From positions 83,019,061 through 83,083,060 of the forward strand of contig NC_079134.1 in NCBI RefSeq assembly GCF_945859705.1: DNA of 64,000 nucleotides. Reading direction: 5' to 3'. The stretch comes from Episyrphus balteatus (Eukaryota; Arthropoda; Insecta; Diptera; Syrphidae). The translations under genes and the position numbers were made by a program. This document shows, piece by piece, positions 22,889-34,403 of the stretch; position 1 is the first letter of the stretch; every line of letters begins with the position of its first letter. The notes beneath the pieces are model-generated. The model was not told the DNA's origin. It ran no database searches and saw only the letters and a list, made by a program, of their open reading frames with translations.

Positions 22889-24056
22889 TAGGGCTGTAAA
22901 AGTAACGACAAAATGAGTACCCGCATGTATACGTTACTTTTGATAGTAGTACCCGCATCAATAATATCGTTACTCGTTACTTTCGTATGCTTCGTATTTT
23001 TCGTGTGTTTCGTATGTTTCGCAAGTTTCGCATGTTTCGTATGTTTCGTTACTTTCGTTACTTTCGCATGCTTCGTACGTTTCGTAAATTTCGTATATTT
23101 CATGTATTTGATACGTTTCGTATGCTTGGTATTTAAAGTAGGTACCTATGTTTCTTACTTTGGTGGGTGTAAATTTTTTTTTTTGAAAAAAACCAAAAAC
23201 AATTTGTGTAATCTAAACTACATTTTAAGGCCAGAAACATTAAAATAAGCTGCTGCTTTCTCATGTAATAAGAGTTTGAACGTATAGCCATACTGATTTT
23301 TTTTCGATTTTTTTTAATCAAACGTGGAAACTTTTTTGATTTTTTTCCTTATTTTTTAACAAAACTTTGGTAATTTTTTGTTTATATTCGTTCAGTAATC
23401 TTATCACAATTCTGTAGAGACCTTTGTTTCAAAAGTACTTAGCGCATATCTCGGAATATGAACACTTCAATACAACTATGTCGAACAATTTTTCATTCAA
23501 TTTTCTATTGAGAGTGATTTTCAAACCTCGTTTTCTCTGCTTATTTTAGTTGAAAATTTTGCACTGAAAATAGAGAAATTTTTTAAGAAGCCAAAAAACT
23601 TTTGTACATTCTTAAGCTACATTTCAAGACCATTAACACCAAGGTCATAAACACATTGGTTGCGGTGTGGGTATATTTCGGCCACATAGAGAAAATACCA
23701 AAAACGATATGATATTTCTGTAGAGTCGTTCGTGGTAAGTGTTCGCATCCGATAAGTGCGCGCATTGCTATTTTCTCGAAACTAGTGTAAAAATTTAAAT
23801 TTCTGCTCATGCACAATTAATTAGATATTTGATCTTCGTCGAAGTCCGTAATTTATTTATGGTTACGTTGTTTTTAATGTTTCGAGAAAAAGCAAAAGAA
23901 AAAAAAGCTAACTTTCCTTAAAATTTTTCACAATTTTCAAACTGTGACAGTGATCTGTCTTTGACATAAAGTGAAGGCAATTGTTTTTTTTTATTAAGCT
24001 TACCATTTAAACTTTATGTTCCAATTAAAGTGTTATTGTTTTTAGTATTTATTTAT

Positions 24057-25681
24057 TATAGGCTATTGATTATGTCGAAAAAACAGGGAAATAAGGAACT
24101 AAGACGTTCATGGGTTTTTATTGCAGGAATCGTTCAATGGGTTATAAAAGAAGATAAAACCGCGGAGTACTATTAAATGAGAAGGTGGAAACTGAAGATA
24201 GGGGTGAAAAAGCCCCCTTTTTGGTTTTTTCAATATACCTCGTAAACCAAGCAAAATTTTGATATATTGCACTCAACGCTTTTTGTAGAGAATTAAATTT
24301 CCTATTGGAATAATGTTAGTCACTAGATTTTTTCATTGAAAATTAACCGAAGTATGGCCATTTTAATCTATCTTTTTTCGCATTTTTAGTTTTACTCAAG
24401 TAAAACAGAAACATTTGAGGGGAAAGTAGGATAACTTAAGCACCAAGAACTGATAACGAGATTTTGTAGAGGGGTTAAATACAATCATTGTTTAATATGG
24501 GAGGGGGGTAAATGTCCCCCCGTTTTGGCGGGAGTTGCAATTTTCTAAAAAAAATACTTAAATTTAAAAAAAATTATTAAAAAACAACGGCAACACTTAC
24601 AGTTTTTATTGATACTTTTTTCAAAAGCTAGAATATTAATTTTAAAATGAAGTTATTTTAATCAGTTGTTTTTGAAATAAACGAGTGATTCCGATAAAGA
24701 AAGTATTTTGTCTATTTTTCAATTTTCTCAAAAAGTAGAAGGCATAGGAACATTATGATTTTTATGATTTGATAAGAAATCAATTAAGGCAGTTTACTTT
24801 GTCGATGAATTTCGTATAGAAGTCCACAGTCTTTGTGAAAATTGTACTCAATGTGCTTTTTAAACTTTTTTTTCACAAGTTTTGACTTTGAAATCGGGTA
24901 TTTCAAAAACAATTGATTAAAATAACTTCATTTTTAGATTAATATTAAGTTTATAATTCTATCAATCAAAACTGTAAGTGTTGCCGTTGTTTTTTAATAA
25001 TTTTTTTTATTTTAAGTATTTTTTTTAGAAAACTGCCCCTCCCGCCAAAACGGGGGGACATTGACCCATATTAAACAATGATTGTATTTAACCCCTCTAC
25101 AAAATCTCGTTATCAGTTCTTGGTGCTTAATTTATCCTACTTTACCCTCAAATGTTTCTGTTTTACTTGAGTAAAACTAAAAATGCGAAAAAAAGATAGA
25201 TAGGCCATACTTCGGTTAATTTTCAATGAAAAATTTAGTGAGTTCAGCATTTTGAAGGAAATTTAATCTTCTTTTTTTTATTGTAGCAATGTTTATGTCT
25301 ATCTCAACCCAAAAAAAAAATGTACAAGTAAAAAAGCAAAAAAACTCAAAAAATCGATTTTTTTGATATTTTTTTTATGATTGTTTCGACTATTTTTTAT
25401 GGAAATTTTGTTTTTAAATTTTTAAAAAACATTATTCCAATAGGAAATTTAATTTTCTACAAAAAGTTTTATGTGCAATATATCAAAATTTTGCTTGGTT
25501 TACGAGGTATATTGAAAAAACCAAAAAGGGAGCTTTTGCACCCCTATCTTCAGTTTCCACCCTCTCATTTAATAGCACTCCGCGGTTTCATCATCTTTTA
25601 TAACCCATTGAACGATTCCTGCAATAAAAACCCGTGAACGTCTTAGTTCCTTTCTAAACTACATAATCAATAGCCTATTAA
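24057..25681. repeat. 1.6-kb fold-back element, copy 1
   Basis: Almost the entire segment is an inverted repeat: TATAGGCTATTGATTATG (24057) and CATAATCAATAGCCTAT (25681) bound it. Inward follow GGAACTAAGACGTTCATGGG, ACCGCGGAGT, GTGGAAACTGAAGATAGGGG and CCCCCCGTTTTGGCGGGAG, all mirrored on the right. The centre is near 24840. A related copy lies at 60573-61988. No coding sequence; the 86-codon frame at 25377-25637 is a by-product. Confidence 0.8.
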
Positions 25682-25951
25682 AATTTAATCAAAAACAACA
25701 AAAAAAATGTATTTGGAGTAAGTGTACGCAAAAATTTGGGGGTAAGTGTGCGCATGCAAATGCATGGGATTTCACTGAAAATATATATATTTGCATAAAA
25801 TGCTTCAAAATGCATCAAAATTTCACAGTGTACAGAATGGATCAAAATAATGAGAAAATCGTATGGGAGCGGGGGTCTTAGACCCCTCGTTTGTCTTTAA
25901 AAATTGAAAAAAAGAACAAAAGATAATCATTAAGACTACTAAGCAAAAGTA

Positions 25952-26905
25952 GGGTAGGATGGTATAAGAGTGCGCGGTTGATAAGAGTGCGCAAAGCGAT
26001 TTTCTACGGTTTGAAAAGGAATATAAGACTGAATGCACTTATTTTGGAAAGATCTAAGTGAGTTTGATCTGCTGTCAAAATTTCATGCAAATGTGTTTGT
26101 AAACAGAGGTTCTAGTTAAGTTTAAGTTTTTTAGCACTTTTTTTTCCAATTTTTCTTGCCAAACAAATTAAATTTTCCGCTTAACAACAAAAAATAACAA
26201 TAAACAAAGTATGGGACATTGAAAAGTCGACAAAAAGAAACATTTGAGGAACACGTAAGATTGGTCTTAAAGTGCATTGTGAAATACATATATATTCTTC
26301 GATTACATGTCGGGACGTGTAAGAGTGCGCACCATGATGATGTATAAGAGTGCGCGGGCTAAAAGAGCAGTAAATGCTATCCAAGGCTTCAAAATAACTG
26401 GCATTTGTCCATATACCAGCAAACAGAAGCTAGAAAAAGCAATTCCAACCAAAAAGAAAACAAATACAAGTTTTACAAAAAACAAGCGAATGAAAGTAAC
26501 TAGGAAATATTGAAATTTTCTCGGAACCATTAATCGAAGACTAAATTGATTGTTCCTCATACAAGGAGTGATGGGTTGAAAAATACTCTGTTTATTTAAA
26601 GATAGGCAGTTTTATTTGCGACTTTTGTGCGAACTTACACCTGTACGCAGCTGCGCACTCTTACAAACTAAGCCGCGCACTCTTACACAATAGGATGTAT
26701 AATGTATGATGTATGTGCGCAATTTCCTAATGTGGTATTTTGTTTATAACTTTTGAATTAATACATTTTTGTTACCAGTTTTAAGTTTTTTTCGTTTCTT
26801 TGATTATAAACTAAAAACTATATATAAAAAAAGTAGTTAAATTCTTTTTATTATTGTTTTATTTGGTGTTTTGTCTAAAATGCGCACTATTATACCACCT
26901 TACCC
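25952..26905 (+). mobile_element. pogo-type element, inner (954 bp)
   Basis: The ends GGGTAGGATGGTATAAGAGT and its inverted partner (ATTATACCACCTTACCC) are flanked by TA (25950-25951 and 26906-26907). GTGCGC words follow ATAAGA repeatedly near both ends (25961-25998, 26319, 26346, 26644-26690, 26880). It contains the transposase remnant described next. Its GTGCGC motif is shared with the outer element, so the two are related and one inserted into the other. Confidence 0.75.
26307..26513 (+). pseudogene. pogo-like (DDE_1) transposase C-terminal remnant
   Basis: Sixty-eight codons, of which AVNAIQGFKITGICPY (about residues 21-36) resembles the block A-x-x-x-F-x-x-x-G-[IV]-x-P found at the C-terminal end of the DDE domain in pogo/Tigger/Jerky transposases; a lysine-rich tail follows. 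The catalytic part is absent. The surrounding terminal inverted repeats and TA duplication agree with this superfamily. Short match, so moderate confidence. Confidence 0.45.
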
Positions 26906-27477
26906 TACCTGCGCACACTTACCGTACACCCTGCGCACACTTACCCCTTCGAAAGGGTAAGTGTGCGCAATATGACCTGTTTTGGTTTTCTTAGAAAAAC
27001 ATAATTAATTTTATAAATATTAGTTATATTTAAATTGAATTTAAGAAGTCAAAACATGTATCTCTAATAATGAATTTACTTTTTTTATGTACATCCTATA
27101 TTTTGCTTGTAATACATCTTCAAAGTCAAAAGTGCGCACACTTATCACAAACGACTCTACTACTGTTTTTATCGTGTTAAAACCAAACTCCAGATAATTA
27201 TCTGGAGTTGGCATTCTGACTACGGGAACGATATCGATACGAGATGCTAAATGCGACAAATTGAGTGTATCACTTCGTTTCGTATCTCATATATCGGATG
27301 ATTTAGTATTAAAATGGGATCGTCACTATTATGTATGTTTCGTTACTTAAGTACCCAGTAACGAAACATACGAGTAACATTACTGTTTATAAAGTAACGT
27401 TTCGTTACTCGTTACTGAAGCAAATACCCGCATTTTAGTAACGAATACATACGATTTGCTACATCTCTACTTCGAAA

Positions 27478-27740
27478 GCCTTGAGAAAAAGTGTCGTGGT
27501 GCGGAAAGTGGTGGGACGGGTTAACGCACATAACTGCGTGGGCGGAAAGCACAAGCTTCAACGGGGGAAAAGGGGGGACAGCTTTAATGTAAGTCAACTC
27601 GTGCAAAAAAATAAAAAGGGTTACAAAAATCATAAAGTCATAAAAAAGGCAAACGCATGCAAGAGAAAGAAAAATAAAAAAAAAAATATTTCAAAGATCA
27701 CATGGTGAAAATCATTGTGGAAAGTGTTACATATATAAAT
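27478..27740. other. Unassigned DNA, continuation of 22059-22888
   Basis: This is the flank of hAT-1 copy a on its other side. An open frame at 27481-27708 is very Lys/Asn-rich at its end and has no recognised domain; a GTCGTGGTGCGG/GGGCGGAAAGC patch is GC-richer than the surroundings. Confidence 0.25.
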
Positions 27741-29756
27741 TTTTTTTTTTTGACGGGAGGAAATCTTCAAAAGACACTTGGCAGTATTCGACACCAAGTA
27801 GTGTGGGACTCTTAACCACTAAAACCACCTCTTTATCAGGACCAATCTTGAGAGATCGACATCAGATTTTTCTTTCTTAACTTTGTAAAATCACTTTGGG
27901 GGAAGTCTAAACTTTTAATACTTTCCCATGTTTTTTTAGACCATAAGCTCATGAGGCTTGGTTCTTCTTAATCTCCGAACATGGTTTCTAGTATTCAAGA
28001 CGGATACCATTTCAGAATTGGTATGACATTGCAGTCTCTGATTATGGGATACAGCGTATTTTTTAACAACTTCTGTAACCGTTTCTATTTGTAAGTCACG
28101 ATGTAGATCGCTATTTCTTATGTACCAAAGTGCATTAACTATTCCACGAAGGACTTTGTTTTGGAATTTTTGCATGATTTCGGTATTTGTTTTCTTTGTA
28201 CAGCCCCATAATTGGATACCATAGGTCCAAACAGGCTTTAGTACTTGATTATACAGCATTATTTTGTTTTGGGTTGATAAATCAGAGTTGTTACCAAGTA
28301 ACCAGTACATTTTTCTATATTTCAAGTTTAGGTCTTCTCTTTTCTTTTTGATGTGCTCTTTCCACTTTAGCTTTGCATCCAAAGTCATTCCAAGGTATTA
28401 TGCCGTATTGGCGTAAGGTACAGCTTGATTATTAATGAATATTGGAATATTGTTTATCTTTTTATTTGTAAAGTTTATATGTGAAGATTTTGTTTCATTG
28501 AGTTTGATACGCCATTTTTCGGTCCAATCTCTGACTGTGTCGATGGCATATTGCAGCTTTACTGCTCCCCTAGAGACACATTTGTCGGGTACCAAAATTG
28601 CGGTATCATCTGCAAAAGTAGCCATTATGGTGTGATTCCCAACTGGGATATCCCTTGTGTATAGTAAATACAGGGTAGGACCTAGGACACTTCCTTGTGG
28701 TACACCGGCTTCTATTTTCTTCAATTCCGATTATTCTTGATCGTACCTTACTCTAAACAATCGGTCTGAGATGTACGATTTTAATATTTCATAGTACTGT
28801 CTGGGAAGATCCCTTTGCAGTTCGTACTCAAGTCCCTCATGCCAAACCTTGTCAAAGGCTTGAGCAACATCTAAGAAAATAGCTGAACATACTTGTTTTT
28901 CTTCTAATGCTTTTTCTATTACATCCGTTATTCTATGAACTTGGTCTATCGTGGAATGTTTATTTCTAAAGCCAAACTGATGATTTGGGATTAACCTTCT
29001 TTCTTCTATAATTTTGCTAAGTCTCTTCAGAAGCAGTTTTTCAAAAACTTTTGCCATAATTGGTATAAGCGATATTGGTCTGTAAGACGTCACTTCTGTA
29101 GGTGGCTTACCTTGCTTGGGTATGACAATAACTTCAGCAATTTTCCAATGGTGTGGGACATACCTTTGCTTAAGGCATGCATTTATTATATATTAGAGTT
29201 TTATGAAGGCTTTCAAAGGCATTTCTTTCATAACCTGAGCAGTAATAAGATCGTAACCTGGTGATTTTTTATTTGATAGTTGATGTAAACACATACTTTT
29301 TATTTCTTTTAATCTTACAATTGGTATTTCACTTTCATCTATCTTATCAACAAGCTGTAAACTATTTTCAGCCGCGTTTGTTGGGTATGGCTTAAAAACA
29401 TTCGCAAGATGCTCCGCGAAAAGGTTAGCTTTTTCTTTTGGGTTACCGATCCATTTCCCATTTTGAGATTTCAAGGGAGAGTTTAGTAACTGCGGTCTTT
29501 TCAGGCGCTTGGCTGCTTTCCATAGCGAAAAATCGGTTGAAGCATCAGTCGTTAAATTCTTTAGAAATGTACTGAGTGAATCATTTTTGAATTTATAAAT
29601 TTGTTTTTTAAGATTGTTGCTTATACGGTTAAACGTTGTTTTATCATCTGGAAATCTAGTATTTTGCCATTTTCTTCGAGCTCTTCTTTTCTCTATTATC
29701 AACTCTCTTATCTCTAAAGGATATTTTATTTCATTTTGTCTTCTATTAAAAAATTC
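27741..29756 (-). pseudogene. Jockey-type LINE reverse transcriptase, 5'-truncated, few lesions
   Basis: Read on the minus strand: RT linker (29702-29193, SLWKAAKRLKRPQLLNSPLK, then KSPGYDLI), SYRPISLIPIMAKVFEKLL (29090), HQFGFRNKHSTIDQVHRI (28985), FLDVAQAFDKVWHEGL (28880), GVPQGSVLGPTLYLLYTRDI (28710), catalytic TIMATFADDTAILV (28632-28591), thumb and C-terminal region to 27936 (KPVWTYGIQLWGCTKKTN). All catalytic aspartates are present. Lesions: frame break near 29190-29100, a stop near 28730 and one near 28395. The 3' UTR runs to a poly-T tract on the plus strand (27741-27751), that is, a poly-A tail. The 5' end is a sharp junction with the RTE fragment at about 29757; endonuclease is missing. 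Confidence 0.85.
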
Positions 29757-30437
29757 CCAAGTGCGAAAAATTCAAATATCTTGGATCTTTGATCAACAAC
29801 CAAGCTTCTTGTGATGACGACATCAACCACCGAATAAGTGTAGGGTGGATGAAGTGGCGCGAAAACTCTGCCATCTTCTGTGACCGAAAAATGCCCCCCT
29901 AAACTGAAAGGAAAGCTCTATACTGCAGCTGTTCGCCCGGCACTTACATACGGTTCACAATGTTGGACAATGTACAGAACGTATGAGAGTAAACTGACAG
30001 CAGCTGAGATGAAGATGCTTCGTATCACAGCGGGAGTAACAAAGCTTGATCGAATCAGAAGCAAGAAAATCCGAGGAAGCCTTCACATCAAAAACACCAT
30101 CTTGGATAAAATACAGCATGACCGTTTAAGCTGGTACTGTCATGTACAAAGACGAAACCCTGAGAACCCAGTTCAAAAGGCGATCGCTTACGACGTTCCA
30201 ACGCAATCGCGAAGAAGAGGCAGGCCTAAGAACTCATGGAGAAGACAAATGCAACGACAACTGCATTCAGTTGGCCTTAGACATGGAACAATTCAAAATC
30301 GAGAAGCCTGCCGACGTTTCCTGAGGTCAACCCGGCGAACCCCACATGTGGAGCCGTAGTGTGAAGCAGTAAAGTGGGAGAGTTGTGACCCCATCCGAGA
30401 TCATGACTATCGTCGATAATGGAGAAGAAGAAGAAGA
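29757..30437 (+). pseudogene. RTE-type LINE, 3' fragment
   Basis: Plus-strand reading begins KFKYLGSLINNQASCDDDI at about 29768, continues with a tryptophan-rich GW.KWR segment, then after a one-base frameshift in the C-run at 29889-29896 with KLKGKLYTAAVRPALTYGSQ, KMLRITAGVTKLDRIRSKKI and the basic RRRGRPKNSW block, ending at a stop at 30357-30359. This order is the thumb and C-terminal region of RTE-group reverse transcriptases. The tail ends in GAAGAAGAAGAAG (30422-30436). Its 5' end abuts the head of the Jockey-type LINE, indicating that one inserted into or truncated on the other. Confidence 0.75.
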
Positions 30438-32045
30438 GCTCGAATCCGAAGTCAAAAAAAATTTATCGCATCACGTTTTTGAGATAATACCGTTAGAATA
30501 TCGAAAATGCCGCTTTTTATCAGTTTTCGAGGTTATTTCTTAGCATTTGTTTATTTGTTATAAATAAATTTGTAACGGTTTCTAAAAGAACTCAATCTTG
30601 TCTTTCTAAATCCGTTAAATCTCTTAAATATCTCTTTTCTTCTTCGAGAAATGTTTGTACTATTGTAATTTTTTTTGTATACAGCGGTGCCCCTTTTTCA
30701 TTTTGCTACCCGGGCCCTTTTGCCCCAGTCCGACCTGTTTCACCTACCTAATTAGATACTCATGATTTCATACCCCAGTTCAACAAAAACACAAACCAAA
30801 TCAATGCGCAAACAAATAAAACTGTGCATGCATTCTTTTTTCCTTGATTTCCAAAAAATATCCCAAAACCAGATCTCATTTGTATATTCCTAACCCTAAC
30901 CTATCCTATGAAAAAATATTAAAGAACAAAATTTCATTCATTGATCAGGTAGGTAGTACTAGGTACCTACCTACTTTCTTAAAATGCATTCACAATCCTT
31001 TTGCATACCTACACACAATTACTCAATCGCGCCATCCAAGGAAACAAAAACAAAACTAAATTGCAAAAAAAAAACAAACAAAAACAAAAAACCAACCCAA
31101 ATATGTATGTAGATACTAGTACATAGGTATTCCTTATTCTTTCTTTCTCTTCTAATAGATCTTTTGTGAGTAGGTACTGAACTACTGAGTAAGTTTTTTG
31201 TGTTGTTTTTTTTTTTTATGAATCGTTCTCGTTGAGGCAGACTGACCAGCGTCAATCGTATATTCTTTTGATAGAAAGAAACAAAAAACGTGCGCCAGGA
31301 CGACTCGATACTCGAGCTACAAGGTCTACTTCTATGGACAGAAAAAAAAACATATATGTGCACAACGGTCTTGAGTTGTAATCGTATCTGAGTACTATTT
31401 TCTTTTGTGCTCTTATACTTCAAATACGACGATTTTCTGTTTGCCTTTCCATTTTTTTAATTGACAAACAATATTGCAACACCACAGATCACCTCATATT
31501 TTTATTCCTCATCTCAACCTGAACCTAGCTTATGAAAAAAAAATATTAGAGAAAAAAATGCATTTATTGTTCAGGTTTTTATTTTTAAATACGTCCACAA
31601 TCCATCTGCACACACACAGCTCTATTTTTCTTCCAAAAATCCCGCCTTAAAAAAGAAACAGTTAAAGCGCGATTTTGCAATGCAAAAACACAACAAGAAT
31701 ACAAGAACAAATTTCAGAGATACAGAAAAAAAAACGATTCCAACTGAAGAGTCAAGACCGTTATGCCCATGATTTTTTTTTCTTTTCTATCCATGCAAAA
31801 AGATCTTCTCGCTCTGTCTGAGGCAGAGCCGTGAAAACACATGATACTCACTCTCAAAGACCACGTAAAAGAGAATCAGAGAATAAATAACCAAATTCCA
31901 AAGAAAAATAAAAGCATTTTAAAATTTCTCAAATTTTTCATCGAAAAGAGCTTTTTTAAAAGCTCTTCAAAGTGGTGATTTTCAGTTTCATATGTCACTT
32001 TTTTCTATGAAGATGAGATATCTGTAGGTATATAATTATTTGTGC
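30433..32045. repeat. Dispersed 1.6-kb block A, copy 1
   Basis: Starts with family F sequence (CTCGAATCCGAAGTCAAAAA) and continues through TGCCCCTTTTTCATTTTGC, TACTAGGTACCTACCTACTT, GATCTTCTCGCTCTGTCTGA (a hairpin with GGCAGAGC) and AAAGAGCTTTTTTAAAAGC to CTGTAGGTATATAATTATTT. Copy 2 at 41270-42746 plus 44222-44243 follows the same order with small indels (for example a 19-base difference near 41770 and a 60-base deletion near 42010). No coding potential in either copy: the open frames present are not conserved. The family is unknown; it may be a long non-autonomous element. Confidence 0.75.
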
Positions 32046-32574
32046 TTGAAGGGTCTCCATCAGATACCTACTCATGATTTAGACTTTTGAAAGCGTTTTT
32101 TGTAATGAGGAGTCCGCCGCGCCGTAGGCATAATCTTTTGTACAAACATGCAACGATTAAGTTCGTCCGATCAAAAAGTTTAAATGATCAGACAAATCGC
32201 TGGTCGAGAATTATAAGGTGGTATGTTTTATGGAAAGCCCTGCAAATATACAACCACAGACAATTATATACAGATATCGCATCCCATAGAAAAAAATTGT
32301 CATCAAAATTTTTTCCAGCCGACACGTTTCAGCCGACAAGAGCTTTTTAAATTGGAATCAAAAAGGAGAAGAGAATTTTTCAGCCGACAAAAAAGCTTTT
32401 TTTTTTAATTTAAAAAGAGAACAATAAAAAGGATCTCTTACGACCATGACCTTACTCACTCTCCCGCGAAAATAAAAAAAGGAGTGCAATGTGCAAGTGG
32501 GTAGATAGACGTGATTTCAATTCGTCTTTGACTTTCTAAGCAATCAGCTGCTGTGAAATATTTCAAATAGTTAT
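32046..32574. other. Gap with CAGCCGACA repeats
   Basis: CAGCCGACA occurs at 32318, 32330 and 32380 in short succession, with AAGAGCTTTTTA beside it. Otherwise no gene or terminal repeat. Confidence 0.35.
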
Positions 32575-32658
32575 ATATCGTCGGCTTAAAGCAAAATTGT
32601 TCTAAGTACATAGGATTCCTTAAGGACTAAGAACAATTTTGCTTTACGCCGACGATAT
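32575..32658. repeat. 84-nt near-perfect hairpin
   Basis: The left arm 32575-32603 and right arm 32630-32658 pair over 29 bases with one mismatch (ATATCGTCGGC on one side, GCCGACGATAT on the other); the loop is 26 nt. Size and shape fit a microRNA precursor, but equally the collapsed ends of a tiny MITE. The CGTCGGC word is shared with the CAGCCGACA repeats upstream, which favours the mobile-element reading. Confidence 0.55.
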
Positions 32659-32977
32659 GTACATAAGCTGTATGTAATTGAAAATATTTTATAAGAGAGT
32701 GTCGGCTGATTTTGAGATTTCATGGGCACTGGGCACCGATCAGATTGTTCAATTGTGTGTAGACATATAGACATACATATGAGGTGCAGAGTGTTGGTGA
32801 AATATAAACATGAGCATAGTGTGCGTATCTGCTTATACATTAAGCCGATGTCGTTGGGCGACATGACGTCTGCGTGCATAAGGCGGCCGGCCCATAGACA
32901 AGATACTTGTGTGTTCGTTCCGGTGTGTATGCGTCGCTTAAATCTGTGAAAATTTTGGTAGATGGATAGGTAGGTAA

Positions 32978-34395
32978 CAGAGATCCAAATGAGTATGTTC
33001 GAACGTGTTCCAACAATTTCAATTTTTTAAAATGATCGTTCGTGCTCGATCGTTTTCTCTCTATACTCGTAAATCATCTTACTCATAAACAAAAATACTC
33101 CCAAACAAAACCACACAAATTGTTTGAACTCATGAGTAATGAGTATACTCGATCCTCAATACCCACGAACAAAATTACTCGTAAACAGATTGACTGTTCA
33201 TAAACACTAGGCTTTACTCGAAATGATCGAAAGTGATTGAAATGTTCGAACGTGATCGAAAAATCATGAACAGTTTGAACAATGAAAACAAACACTTCCA
33301 ATTTCTACGTCCTATAGGTACCTGTTGCATATGTTTTTTTTTATTTAGGTTTTGAGGGTTGGTTGTTTGCGGTACATCTGCAATTAAAGCAGGTTATTTT
33401 AATTTTATAATTGTGGTTTTAGAAAAGGATTTTCAATGACTGAGTAAATAAAAAAGTAATTAGTCGTTAGGTAACAATACAATTGGGGTAGTGGGGAATG
33501 CTCAGTTAATTTGTGCAGGTAGGTGCGTAGTAGAAACATATCCCTAAAAAATATGCAATAATGCGATTTGGGATGATTGTTTTTAAAACAAATTGCCTTT
33601 TTTTCGGGTTGGTATATTGGGGAAACTACAAATCAATTACAAATAGAAAGATACATTCAGTTTAATTCGAAAGGCCCTGTGGATATTCTTCAATGGTGGT
33701 GTGAAAATAAAGGCCAATTCAAAAACCTTTATGAAGCACATAAAATCTTGAATTGTATTCCCGCAACATCAGCAGCATCAGAACGAGCATTTTCACAGGC
33801 TGGAAATATAATTACAGAAAAACGATCGAGGTTGAACCCAGAAACTGTAAATAATTTGATGATTGCGAATTTAAACTTAAAGATAAATCCAATATAAATA
33901 TTTTTTTTTTTATAAATACAAGTGTCACCATTTTTAACTTAATTTAATTTATTCAATTTTTTGTATCTAGCATTAAGTTTTATTTAATTTTTCTTTTTTT
34001 TCTGTATTTAATTTAATTTTATTCTAATATGTTTTTCTTCATTTCATTATCTTGTCAAATTAATTAATTTAAATAAAATAAATGTAACTTACTTTTGTGT
34101 ACCAAACTGATTCTCTTTTATTTATTCTACAAGAAAAACCACCCTCGAACACTATGAACATTTCCTTTCCAGTTCGAGTAATTTCGATCACATTGATCAT
34201 TTTACTCGATTATACTCGAAAAGAAAAATGATCATTTGAACTCGTTTGAAATGTAGGATTACTTACGAGTCATCATACTCCTAAACAGGAAAGCTCGAAC
34301 ATTTTTGAGTTGTGTTGATTCTGTTTGTTCGAGATCGTTTTTTTCGAGTAAGTACTCGATGTTCGTAAACAATGCTCGACTCGTTTGGTTCTCTG
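32978..34395 (+). mobile_element. hAT-4 element with 8-bp duplication GTAGGTAA
   Basis: Left end CAGAGATCCAAATGAGT (32978) and right end ACTCGTTTGGTTCTCTG (34395) are inverted repeats. Exact 8-bp direct repeats GTAGGTAA lie at 32970-32977 and 34396-34403. Subterminal regions are dense in TACTCG, TCGAAC and GATCGT words in both orientations. It contains the C-terminal transposase fragment below and no other coding sequence, so it is a deletion derivative. Confidence 0.85.
33577..33897 (+). pseudogene. hAT transposase C-terminal dimerisation domain fragment
   Basis: The last about 75 residues contain DILQWWCENKGQFKNLYEAH, then the hallmark IPATSAASERAFSQAGNII and LNPETVNNLMIANLNL, the hAT-family C-terminal dimerisation region (Dimer_Tnp_hAT). 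The frame ends with TAA at 33895-33897. The RNase-H-like catalytic part is missing: sequence upstream of about 33640 is non-coding AT-rich DNA. The first ATG is not a meaningful start. Located centrally in hAT-4, whose ends and 8-bp duplication agree with this family. Confidence 0.85.
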
Positions 34396-34403
34396 GTAGG
34401 TAA

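Larger units (their letters stand above)
23723..27157. mobile_element. pogo-type element, outer (3.4 kb)
   Basis: Terminal inverted repeats GAGTCGTTCGTGGTAAGTG (23723) and CACTTATCACAAACGACTC (27157) have two mismatches and are flanked by TA at 23721-23722 and 27158-27159. Subterminal TAAGTGTGCGCA-like words recur at both ends (23735-23765, 25744, 26912-26968). Comparison with hAT-1 copies b and c confirms these are the insertion boundaries. It has no transposase of its own; its interior is largely filled by a fold-back element and a second pogo-type element. Confidence 0.7.
22889..27469 (-). mobile_element. hAT-1 family element, copy a (with nested insertions)
   Basis: The left end TAGGGCTGTA (22889) and right end TACATCTCTA (27469) are diverged terminal inverted repeats. 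They are flanked by CTTGGAAA (22881-22888) and CTTCGAAA (27470-27477), an 8-bp duplication with one change. The same family occurs at 49613-57490 and 57499-58614 in the opposite orientation. The family body lacks a transposase. It has a degenerate repeat of the type TTTCGTATG (22960-23130), which gives rise to a spurious phenylalanine/valine-rich open frame. Removing the pogo-type insertion at 23723-27157 leaves about 1.15 kb, the length of the uninterrupted copy c. Confidence 0.75.

Noticed and set aside
22913..23248. 111-codon Phe/Val/Cys-rich frame resembling a membrane protein
   Set aside because: It is the reading of the degenerate TTTCGTATG repeat of hAT-1; the other copies give similar frames on whichever strand carries TTTCG (for example 58405-58590).
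33083..33301. Minus-strand frame near the hAT-4 left end
   Set aside because: Made of the subterminal TACTCG/GATCGT repeats of hAT-4.
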